Source of the DNA: an uncultured Phycisphaerales bacterium
GTDB lineage: Bacteria > Planctomycetota > Phycisphaerae > Sedimentisphaerales > Anaerobacaceae
DNA: 25,464 nucleotides
Direction: 5' to 3'
Assembly (NCBI GenBank): GCA_937927975.1
Contig: CALEZT010000005.1
Location: 1-25,464 of the forward strand
Made by a program: the position numbers and the translations under genes. The notes under the pieces are model-generated. The model worked only from the letters and a program-made list of their open reading frames with translations. It searched no databases and was not told where the DNA came from. This document shows positions 18,745 through 25,464 of the stretch, piece by piece (position 1 is the first letter of the stretch; each line of letters opens with the position of its first letter).

Positions 18745-21495
18745 TCACCGGCGACGATAGATGGATCGAGTTGGTCTCTTCAGAGAGTCCGGGTCTTCAA
18801 AGGCCGCGCCGAACTTCACGCGGAAGCTCCGATCTCCCGACGTCACGATCAGCCCATAGTGGTTCGTATGCCAGAATCCGCGGTCGTACCAGGATCCCGG
18901 GAGGGGCTCGGTCTTCATTTCGAAGAAGCCGTCCGACAGACTCCTGGCGCTGACCCATTTCTCCCCGACGATATGGATGAAACCGTTCATGAAGATCACA
19001 GAGCCCTCGCCGGGAAGCCCTGACGCGATGTTCGCCTTGTCGGAGGCGTCGGGCCGCAGACACCACAGTGTGTAGGAGCCCTCGTAACCGCTGCTTCCTA
19101 CCCAGTACAGGGCCCCTTCATGGCTGGTGACGCTCCGGTAGCGGAAGCCCCTGCCGAGGGCGACCGGCAGCAGGATCACCGAGCGTTCCACCGGGTCGGC
19201 CAGCAGGGGATAGAGCTTGCTTCCAGTCGCGGTCTGGCAGCTCCTTTCGATGACGACAAGCGGATCGCTGCCTTCTTTGGAACTGCTCATGGTCCTCATG
19301 GAAAGAGGGATGAAGGCCAGACGCGGGTCTCCCACGACAGCGATGTCCCCCGAGTGCCGGATCACGTTTCGCCTGGCTTCGTGGAAGATGTCCACCTCTT
19401 GGGTCCGGCCGTTGCGGAAGGAGACCAGAGCGCACCAGCCGCGTCCCTGGAGACCGCCTGCCACGCAGACCTTGCCCGGGCCGACGGGGGCGCAGACAGC
19501 CCTGGTCTCGAACGGCGGCAATCCTTCATCCTCTCCGATCTTCGCGATCTGTCCGGTCGTTGGATCGACGACCATGAGGCACGAATCGTCGCCGTGCCTG
19601 ACCGGCGTCCAGACGAAGGCGCCGTCGTAGCAGGGTTCCATGACTGTGCAGACCGCGTTCGCGAAACGGTGGATGCATCGGATCCGGCCGTGCTCAATGA
19701 GATGAAACGCCCGGTTCGTCCAGAGGAAATCGACGCCTTGCGCACACGCCAGAAAGCCGCCGATGCCCCACAAGGTCTCGCCCGCCTCTCCGGACGACCG
19801 GGAAACCAGAGTCAGAGGCTCGAAGGCAATGTCCGGTTCTTCCTCGGTCTTCTCGGCAAAGCCCGTCAAGGGCCTTGGCCGGGGCTGGGCGGGTCGGCTC
19901 GCGATGATCCTCTGGTTTTCGTGATACTGGCGCCGCTGCTTCACCGCGGCCCGGACCTCGGGATCGTCGATCTCGTCGAGCCTGTTGAGGAATTCTGCGT
20001 AGGCCGGATCGGTCAGGTCGACGGAACTCTCGTAGGGCAGGAGACGCTCGACCACGTGACGGGTACGGGGGATGTCCTTGATGAGCCGAATCGCCGCGAG
20101 CCGGTCGGCGTAGTTCTCCTCGGGCGTCTCGTCGATCTTGCCATAACTGCGGAAGGGATAGTAGCTCAGGAGGTCCGCCGCGGGCTGGTCGAGCTGTCCC
20201 TGTCCTGCCTTGGCGTTCATCACTCGCAGGATCATGGCCCGCTTCTCTTTGTTGATCTCGGAAACCAGCTTCGCCAGCACAGGGGAGAGCTGACGGGAAT
20301 CTTCGACATCCCTGGCGCAGGCCCAGTAGTCCGACAGGAAGTTCATCGTGTTGCCGTTATTGATCTGGCTGGATCGGAGATAGTACTCCAGGTGATCGAG
20401 AGCCGACCTGCACGTGTTCAGGCACATCATCTCATTGCGGGAGTTCTGACGCGCCAGTTGGGTGATGACATAGACGATCTTTCGGTGCACCTCCGGCTGG
20501 TCGTACTTCACCAGCAGGCTCGCCTCCAGAAGGGAGAGGGCTTCTCCCCATGAGACCGTCTCCAGGAACTCGTCCGCCCGGCGGGCGAGGATTTCGGCCT
20601 CCTGTCCGCGGGAGGGGGAAGCGACGCCCGGTCCCAGAACCTGCTCGGCGAATTCCTCGACGTAACTTCGTACGGTGTCGCCGAAGCTCTCGGGGGACAG
20701 TCCTTCCTCCCGGACGGTGCGCAGAATGTCGTCTCCGTAGCGGAGGCGGAGGGTCATGGACATCGTCCGGTTCTTCTTGCCGCCCTCGTTGCGGTATTCG
20801 CCCAGGATGTAGTACGGCAGCCTTCGCCGGATCTCCATTTCCGAACCGGCCAGTCTCAGCTCGTGCGAAATGGCCTCCGCCTCCTGGAGTTCCACGACGA
20901 CCACGCCGGGGTTCTGTGTCAGGATTTGTTCGACGAATCTGGCGAGGGCCCACTGCAGGTCGTCATGTTCGTGCAGCAGATCCTGGGTCCGAAACGGGGG
21001 CACCGCGAAGACCCGGAGGATGTCCTGGCGACGCATTGCGATTGCCTGGCCGATCCACTCGTGGATCTTCGCTGCGTCGCTTGCAGGGTCCGCCGTGGCC
21101 TGCAGACGATGGGTGAAAAGGCGTAGACCCTGACGCGTTTCCGCGATAGTGATTTGGTTGAAGGCGGTCCTGTCGTGCAGGGCTCGCTGGAACTGGAACA
21201 GGATCAGGAGGTCCGCTCGGAGCAATTCGCCCAGTTGCCGCCTATCGCGCACTCCGGAGGGGCCCAGGAGCAGTTGCAGCTTCCGTTCCTTGAGGACTTC
21301 ATCGATCTTCGCCCGTTCCACGAGGCGCACCTGCGGATCCTGCGACAGTGCGACCTCCAGGAAGGACTTCATCGCGGACAGCTCGGAGGTCTCGTCCGAG
21401 CAGGGTACGACCGCGCAGGTGACCGGTTCCTCGCTCCGTGCGAGCCCACACAGTGTTGCGACGACGATCGCACCCGCGATGGCACATTTCCGCAT
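18745..21495 (-). CDS. Large exported protein, paralog of the 15404-18730 product (916 aa)
   Basis: It begins with a signal peptide (about 1-22). Module 1 (about 26-150) has RLVERAKIDEVLKERKL, LLRADLLILF and AETRQGLRLF. These line up position by position with [27 protein letters not shown] and [10 protein letters not shown] of the downstream protein. Module 2 (about 160-285) has VVVVELQEAEAISHELRL and YYILGEY. A helical middle (about 290-530) and a beta-rich C-terminus (about 550-916, with VVDPTTGQIAKIGEDEGL and LYWVGSSGYEGSYTL) complete the same plan. Despite the shared architecture the two proteins are strongly diverged, so the duplication is old or each binds something different. Its stop overlaps the GTG/Shine-Dalgarno zone of the next gene. 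Likely periplasmic or outer-membrane associated. No catalytic residues recognised. Confidence 0.82.
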   Translation of the reverse strand: MRKCAIAGAIVVATLCGLARSEEPVTCAVVPCSDETSELSAMKSFLEVALSQDPQVRLVERAKIDEVLKERKLQLLLGPSGVRDRRQLGELLRADLLILFQFQRALHDRTAFNQITIAETRQGLRLFTHRLQATADPASDAAKIHEWIGQAIAMRRQDILRVFAVPPFRTQDLLHEHDDLQWALARFVEQILTQNPGVVVVELQEAEAISHELRLAGSEMEIRRRLPYYILGEYRNEGGKKNRTMSMTLRLRYGDDILRTVREEGLSPESFGDTVRSYVEEFAEQVLGPGVASPSRGQEAEILARRADEFLETVSWGEALSLLEASLLVKYDQPEVHRKIVYVITQLARQNSRNEMMCLNTCRSALDHLEYYLRSSQINNGNTMNFLSDYWACARDVEDSRQLSPVLAKLVSEINKEKRAMILRVMNAKAGQGQLDQPAADLLSYYPFRSYGKIDETPEENYADRLAAIRLIKDIPRTRHVVERLLPYESSVDLTDPAYAEFLNRLDEIDDPEVRAAVKQRRQYHENQRIIASRPAQPRPRPLTGFAEKTEEEPDIAFEPLTLVSRSSGEAGETLWGIGGFLACAQGVDFLWTNRAFHLIEHGRIRCIHRFANAVCTVMEPCYDGAFVWTPVRHGDDSCLMVVDPTTGQIAKIGEDEGLPPFETRAVCAPVGPGKVCVAGGLQGRGWCALVSFRNGRTQEVDIFHEARRNVIRHSGDIAVVGDPRLAFIPLSMRTMSSSKEGSDPLVVIERSCQTATGSKLYPLLADPVERSVILLPVALGRGFRYRSVTSHEGALYWVGSSGYEGSYTLWCLRPDASDKANIASGLPGEGSVIFMNGFIHIVGEKWVSARSLSDGFFEMKTEPLPGSWYDRGFWHTNHYGLIVTSGDRSFRVKFGAAFEDPDSLKRPTRSIYRRR

Positions 21496-21525
21496 ACTGC
21501 TTTTTCTCCCCTCTGGACACGCCGC

Positions 21526-22584
21526 TCAGGGCTTCTCTTCTGATTGTTTCGCTTCGGCCGGCCGGTTTGTCTCGGCGGCGATCTCGCGGATCAGCGTGAT
21601 CGCCAGCTCGCGGCCTGCGGATTGCAGCGCCGTCTTGGCGGCGATTGTTTCGGACAGGTCCACCGCGCGTCGCGTCGTGCGTTTGATCGCGACGATCCGA
21701 CTGGAATCGCGCCGCGTCGCCTGCAGCTCCAACCGGGCGGCGCAACTGACGAGCCCGCCGATCCGGGCCGCGAAGTCGCTGACGCCTTCGCCCGTGATCA
21801 TGATGTCGCAGCCGGCCAGCGTGACGTTCTTCGTCCATTTCTCCAGCGTGTCCTTGTCCGCTTCGAGGACTTCGAACCCCGCCTCTTTGAAGACCTTCTT
21901 GACCTCCGTGGCCGCCGCGGGGTCGGGCGACCTCGTTCGCATGTGCGACTCCGACACGATCACCGCCACTGTGGGCAGCGTCTTGCCCGCCAGTTCGAGA
22001 CGAAGGGTTTCGATGGGCGATTCGAGCTTCTCATTGCGGGGCAGCAACTGGGGGACCCATTGTCCCAGTCCCTCCACCAGCTTCTCGACGAGCTGATCGA
22101 CGATCGGAGACAGATCGCTTTCGAGCTTGCCCTTGGCGATGACCCCTTTGACCTGGCTGGTCTCGGTCCCGACGACCTTGGCGACCAGGTACAGATCGCG
22201 GTCCACCGCGAAGGCCCGCCCGAAGACGAGGATTCTCGCTCCGATCATTCTGCCGACCTGGGTCGATCGGCCGGCTTCCGCGAGGCCCGAGAGGCTCAAC
22301 TGGAGTTCTGCAATCGCTTCGTTCACGTGTTTGCGTTCCACCAGCGTGAACTGATCGTAGACGCTCAGGCGGGCGGTGAGAATGTCCGCCAACTGCCGGC
22401 CGAACTCGGGATTGCCGGGCGCCGTGCTCTCGAAGTTGAAGATGGCGACCGGCACGCTCGCAAGAGTCTGGACGGTCTCGGCGGTTGCCGCGTCGTTGGG
22501 ATCGGCTGCCGCCGGCGCCGCCAGGGCCGGCAGAGCCATCAGCGTCGCAACGATCGTGGTTCGAGAGATACGCAGGGACATCAT
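21526..22584 (-). CDS. CsgG-like exported protein (352 aa)
   Basis: It starts at 22584, the ATG overlapping the TGA of the preceding gene by four bases (ATGA), with AAGGA about eight bases upstream. A second ATG directly follows. Residues 1-27 are a signal peptide. Residues about 44-175 are the cleanest CsgG-type domain of the cluster: VPVAIFNFES, then FTLVERKHVNEAIAELQL, then VGRMIGARILVFG. A second alpha/beta domain (about 203-340: TVAVIVSESH, FKEAGFEVLEAD, DIMITGEGVSDF) resembles the way these domains are paired in other envelope proteins. The C-terminus is hydrophilic (AKQSEEKP). There is no lipobox cysteine, unlike true CsgG, so it is probably soluble or peripheral. It may be the ancestor-like core to which the two large paralogs added helical and propeller parts. 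Confidence 0.85.
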   Translation of the reverse strand: MMSLRISRTTIVATLMALPALAAPAAADPNDAATAETVQTLASVPVAIFNFESTAPGNPEFGRQLADILTARLSVYDQFTLVERKHVNEAIAELQLSLSGLAEAGRSTQVGRMIGARILVFGRAFAVDRDLYLVAKVVGTETSQVKGVIAKGKLESDLSPIVDQLVEKLVEGLGQWVPQLLPRNEKLESPIETLRLELAGKTLPTVAVIVSESHMRTRSPDPAAATEVKKVFKEAGFEVLEADKDTLEKWTKNVTLAGCDIMITGEGVSDFAARIGGLVSCAARLELQATRRDSSRIVAIKRTTRRAVDLSETIAAKTALQSAGRELAITLIREIAAETNRPAEAKQSEEKP

Positions 22585-23573
22585 GGTCTGGTCCTTTCAT
22601 TGTAGCCCGCCTGGCAGGCGAACCGAATCAGATTGTGGAACAGCGTCATCTGCCGCGGATCTTCGCTGTCCGTGGCGGGAAGCTGGCAGCAGAGGATTCG
22701 ATGATTTCCCTCGTGAATGACGCACAAGTACGACGACACTCTGCCTTCGCTCGCCGCCGCGTCGCTGAGGAATGAGACGATGGTCCTGCCGGGCCGCTGC
22801 GCGACGTGTACGGGCCGGGCGCCGTTCAGCAATCCCAGGACATCGCGGGAGCAAAGGCCGTCCAGTAGAACGCCGGAACGCTCACGGACCACCACGCCGG
22901 GATCATTCTGGTCCTGTGCGATCGAAATATTCAGCGAGTCCGCCCACTGCTCCTGTCGGAACAGGACCACCACTGCGTTCGAGTCCGTCGTCTCGACGCG
23001 GTCCAGGATCATTTGGATGGCGGGAGGATCGAGCCTCTCGCCCATCACGACCACGCGGGGCGTGCTGAAATCGCGTACGGCCTGGAACGCCGCGTCCGAG
23101 ACCGGGGCGCGAGATTCGGACAACAGCGTCTGCACGATGCCCGATGGGTCCAGTGCCCACAGCCCCTGACAGACCGGTGCTTCTTCGCGCGGTCGGCGGG
23201 GGGGCCACAGGCGAGTCGGCCTCTCGACCGCTTCGAGAAACTCCTCGCCCAGGAACAGCTCGGCCCTGCATCGGATCTCCGTGACGGCGCGAACCTCAGG
23301 AAACGTCAGCTCGCAGGAAGCTCGCTGACCCCCGGCGAGCGTCATCATTCGTTCGTGGATCGTCTGGCCGGCTGCGGAGGCTGTGATCCTGACGCGATAG
23401 GGCCCCTCAAGCCGCGCCGCCTGGGTCAAAGACAGATCGATTTGCACGTCGCCGGGCGTGCAGATCGCCTCGCACGGCATCTTCATCTCCAGCAGCGCGT
23501 CGCCCGCCGGGGCGGGCGGGGCGGCCCCGAGCAGAGAGAGTACGGCGGTGCAGGCGATCAGAACCATCCTCAT
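22581..23573 (-). CDS. Exported two-domain protein of unknown function in the ECF operon (330 aa)
   Basis: It begins with a signal peptide (MRMVLIACTAVLSLLGAAPP, cut near 23). Residues about 28-125 look like an Ig-like beta-sandwich (PYRVRITASAAGQTIHE, alternating hydrophobics). Residues about 145-325 look like an alpha/beta Rossmann-type domain (TPRVVVMGERLD, NAVVVLFRQEQW, HRILCCQLPATDS, LFHNLIRFA). The last part resembles the class I glutamine-amidotransferase-like domains at the end of some planctomycete glycosidases, but I see no Cys-His-Glu triad in the usual places, so activity is doubtful. Both ends overlap neighbouring genes by four bases, so it is an integral part of the operon. Function unknown. 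Confidence 0.8.
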   Translation of the reverse strand: MRMVLIACTAVLSLLGAAPPAPAGDALLEMKMPCEAICTPGDVQIDLSLTQAARLEGPYRVRITASAAGQTIHERMMTLAGGQRASCELTFPEVRAVTEIRCRAELFLGEEFLEAVERPTRLWPPRRPREEAPVCQGLWALDPSGIVQTLLSESRAPVSDAAFQAVRDFSTPRVVVMGERLDPPAIQMILDRVETTDSNAVVVLFRQEQWADSLNISIAQDQNDPGVVVRERSGVLLDGLCSRDVLGLLNGARPVHVAQRPGRTIVSFLSDAAASEGRVSSYLCVIHEGNHRILCCQLPATDSEDPRQMTLFHNLIRFACQAGYNERTRP

Positions 23574-24364
23574 AATTCGATCCTTGCTCCAGACGGTGGG
23601 ATCGGCCGGGCCGTCGCGCCCAGGCTGAAACTGTTCGCTCCCAGCCGCAATTGGGCAAATGACGAGAAAGCGTTTTGGCCGACTTGGGTGACGCGACCTT
23701 CGCGGGTCTGGCCGTCGAGGCGGGCCACGAAGTCGATGTCCACTCGCCCGTCCTGGCCGAGGACCGGCACCAGACGCAGTTCAAGGGTCGAGCCGGCCGC
23801 GGTTTGCAGAGTGCAGACCACCTCCTGGCTGGGAAAAACGACGAGATCCGCATAGCGGCGTCCGTCCTCGCGACCGGTCTCCTCCACCGCCAGACGCAGG
23901 ACGACCAGGCCCTCCTCGCGATGCCCCGGTTCCTGTGGCAAAGTCAGCCCCATCTGGCTGGCGCCGGCCGAGTCGATCATCAGCCAGGGTTGCTGGTCCG
24001 AGAATAGACCCCGCACCTGGGCGAACGCCTGCACGAGTCGGTCCGTCTGGGCCTGCGTGAGCAGGGCCAGTCCGTTCGTCGCGCCGACCGCGTCAGGCGA
24101 ATCTCCCGAGCGGCGGGGGGCCTCCCAGCAGAGGAGCAGTCCGATCGAGACCATCAGGCAGGCCGCCATCGCCAGGGCCATACGTCGCCAGAACACGACC
24201 TGCCGGCGTTCGAAATGGGCCTGGCCGCCACGGTCGGAAACCGCTGCGCCGATCCGCTCTCGCAGGGCGGACCAGGAGCCCGGCGGCTGCGTGTTCGCGT
24301 AGACCTCTTGCAGGATCTCGTCGAGGTCCCCATGCTTGTCGTGCTTGTCGTTTGGTCTTGCCAT
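23570..24364 (-). CDS. Putative membrane anti-sigma factor (264 aa)
   Basis: It lies 12 bases after the ECF sigma gene and overlaps the next gene by four bases. The N-terminal 60 residues are cytoplasmic and helical (LDEILQEVYANTQPPGSWSAL), a size fit for an anti-sigma domain. One membrane span follows at about 61-80 (MALAMAACLMVSIGLLLCW), then a periplasmic part of about 180 residues that is beta-rich and carries no known motif. There is no HxxxCxxC zinc signature in the N-terminal part. Position and topology support an anti-sigma role; the sequence itself does not prove it. A membrane partner of the exported CsgG-like proteins is the alternative. The Shine-Dalgarno is weak (GGGTG). Confidence 0.7.
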   Translation of the reverse strand: MARPNDKHDKHGDLDEILQEVYANTQPPGSWSALRERIGAAVSDRGGQAHFERRQVVFWRRMALAMAACLMVSIGLLLCWEAPRRSGDSPDAVGATNGLALLTQAQTDRLVQAFAQVRGLFSDQQPWLMIDSAGASQMGLTLPQEPGHREEGLVVLRLAVEETGREDGRRYADLVVFPSQEVVCTLQTAAGSTLELRLVPVLGQDGRVDIDFVARLDGQTREGRVTQVGQNAFSSFAQLRLGANSFSLGATARPIPPSGARIEL

Positions 24365-24376
24365 AGTGACACCCGC

Positions 24377-24931
24377 TCAATCAATGAACTTGCGAAGATC
24401 CGCCCTGAGGAAGTCCCGGGCGGCCTCCACGCAGCGGCATATCGTCGCCGGCGAGCAGTTGAGAATCCGAGCGACGTCCTTCTGGGGACGTTCCTCCATC
24501 AGCACCAGGATCGCGGCCAGCCTCATCTTCTCCGGCATCCTCTGCAGGGCCGCGCGCACGGCCTGGGCCCGTTCGTTTCTTCCCGCGTCGTCGCAGAAAG
24601 CGGTCGTGCCGGCTCGGTCGGCTTCCTGCCCGATGTCGCGACTTCCCTTGTGGAGCCATCGTCTGCCAAGAACGGCGTGCCGGATCCGCCTGCGAAGCAG
24701 GTTCGACGCGATCACCAGAACCCATCCTTCGAAGCGTTCTCGGTCTCTCAGGTTGTCGATCCTCTCCAGGGCGATCAGGAACGTCTGCTGGCAGATGTCC
24801 CCGGCGTCCTGGTGATTGCCGGCGTAGTGGTACGCCAGGCGGTACACGCTCTGGTAGTGCCGGTCCACCAGCGCAGCGAACGCCTGCCGATCCCCCGTCT
24901 GATGTTTCCGTGTTGCCGATGGTTCCGTCAC
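24377..24931 (-). CDS. ECF-type RNA polymerase sigma factor (184 aa)
   Basis: The frame stays open far upstream, but the protein-like part begins at a GTG (24931) with GAGG five bases before it, giving 184 residues, the usual ECF length. Region sigma2 is at about 17-85 (ALVDRHYQSVYRLAYHYAG, then QDAGDICQQTFLIALE for core binding and -10 recognition, FEGWVLVIASNLLRRR). Region sigma4 is at about 125-178 (ALQRMPEKMRLAAILVLME, then DVARILNCSPATICRCVEAA as the helix-turn-helix). No sigma3 is present, as expected. It heads an operon of exported proteins, so it presumably answers an envelope cue through the adjacent membrane protein and activates this operon. I could not identify its target promoter in the region upstream of it. 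Confidence 0.9.
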   Translation of the reverse strand: MTEPSATRKHQTGDRQAFAALVDRHYQSVYRLAYHYAGNHQDAGDICQQTFLIALERIDNLRDRERFEGWVLVIASNLLRRRIRHAVLGRRWLHKGSRDIGQEADRAGTTAFCDDAGRNERAQAVRAALQRMPEKMRLAAILVLMEERPQKDVARILNCSPATICRCVEAARDFLRADLRKFID

Positions 24932-25349
24932 TGCCGCCTCGATGGCCCCGGTCCTGTCGCGACGCCGCTTGCTCCGACTGTGAGAAAGAGTCTCTCGTCC
25001 CAAGAGAATTTCACAGAAAGCGTCGCCCGTCCACACTTTTCTTGGCACGGAGGAACGGCGTGCAATGGCGCCTGGGGCATGCCATTCCAGAACCAGAGCA
25101 ACCGAGAGGTTGAATTGAGCGATGCCTTCCCGTGGTTCACGGTCTGTACATGGATCGGTCACAGCCGGGAAGTAGCGAGGGAGCATTACATGAGCGTCCC
25201 GCCCGAACATATCGCCCGTGCCATCGCCGGGGACAGCGGTCTTGCTGGGGGAGAAGAAAGCGCACAAAAAGCGGCACAGCAGGTGCAGGCAGAGCCTTGC
25301 AGGACATCGCAAGACCAAGGGGGAGAGGACGGCGAAACCGCGTTTTTCG
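24932..25349 (-). other. Intergenic region between tRNA-Glu and the sigma gene
   Basis: No convincing gene. The minus-strand frame that continues the sigma gene upstream has no protein-like features. The operon promoter should lie here, but no clear sigma70 pair was found. A TGTAAT (25190-25185) lacks a partner -35. Confidence 0.5.
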
Positions 25350-25399
25350 GCCAAAAACAAAGGCTTGCGGCTCCATGCGAATACATAGAGCCGCAAGCC
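25350..25399 (-). terminator. Intrinsic terminator of tRNA-Glu
   Basis: On the minus strand a 12-base perfect stem, GGCTTGCGGCTC (25399-25388) with GAGCCGCAAGCC (25373-25362), has a 14-base loop and is followed by TTTGTTTTT. It begins two bases after the tRNA 3' end. Confidence 0.85.
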
Positions 25400-25400
25400 A

Positions 25401-25464
25401 TACCCCCAAGGGGAGTCGAACCCCTGTCTCCAGGATGAGAACCTGATATCCTAGGCCACTAGAC
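25401..25464 (-). tRNA. tRNA-Glu (anticodon CTC), 5' end outside the window
   Basis: Read on the minus strand, the sequence gives the D arm (GTCTAGTGGCCTAGGA) and an anticodon stem with loop TTCTCAT, anticodon CTC at 25439-25437. The T arm is AGGGG-TTCGACT-CCCCT, and the 3' acceptor strand is TGGGGGT plus discriminator A. The first nine bases are beyond the window edge. CCA is not encoded. Confidence 0.92.

Noticed and set aside
24932..25396. N-terminal extension of the sigma factor
   Set aside because: The extra 155 codons carry no conserved sigma region. They reach the tRNA terminator and would make the protein far longer than ECF factors; the GTG at 24931 has its own Shine-Dalgarno.
25350..25464. 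tRNA-adjacent attachment site of an integrated element
   Set aside because: No integrase gene and no second copy of the tRNA 3' end within the window; the inverted repeat next to the tRNA is better explained as its terminator.

Overview
The window looks like a high-GC chromosome segment from a planctomycete, most likely of the class Phycisphaerae. This is inferred from protein style only: a membrane-anchored Ser/Thr kinase, a prepilin with the planctomycete H-X9-D signature, a sugar-hydrolase (DUF1080) domain fused to a beta-galactosidase, a lipoprotein of the nucleoside-hydrolase-like DUF1593 family, a Tat-exported Gfo/Idh oxidoreductase, and an ECF sigma factor driving many secreted proteins. 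No 16S or other taxonomic marker is present.

Left part, mostly plus strand (1-8903): the 3' part of a kinase gene; three small secreted or lipoprotein hypotheticals in slightly lower-GC DNA; a large exported GH2 beta-galactosidase with a C-terminal DUF1080 domain; an MNT nucleotidyltransferase followed by a 49-residue stub of its HEPN partner; and a RidA-family deaminase.

Middle part, minus strand (8967-15255): a DUF1593 lipoprotein, a Gfo/Idh oxidoreductase, a hypothetical exported protein, a GNAT acetyltransferase and a prepilin-like protein. The intergenic gaps hold several copies of a structured inverted-repeat element. Two copies show compensatory base changes in an internal hairpin. 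Good sigma70-type promoters can be read in front of several of these genes.

Right part, minus strand (15404-24931): one tightly packed operon of about 9.5 kb. In transcription order it encodes an ECF sigma factor, a single-pass membrane protein in the anti-sigma position, an exported two-domain protein of unknown function, a CsgG-like exported protein, and two very large exported proteins. Each large protein has two CsgG-like modules, an alpha-helical middle and a predicted beta-propeller-like C-terminus. Four-base stop/start overlaps and short gaps tie the genes together. This is the best candidate for an undescribed system: a sigma-controlled cell-envelope assembly or sensing apparatus. The window ends inside a tRNA-Glu(CTC) gene with its own intrinsic terminator.

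The likely theme is envelope biology plus scavenging of complex saccharides: an exported glycosidase, keto-sugar and nucleoside-hydrolase-like enzymes, and an oxidoreductase. All functional statements are based on reading motifs by eye, with no database search.
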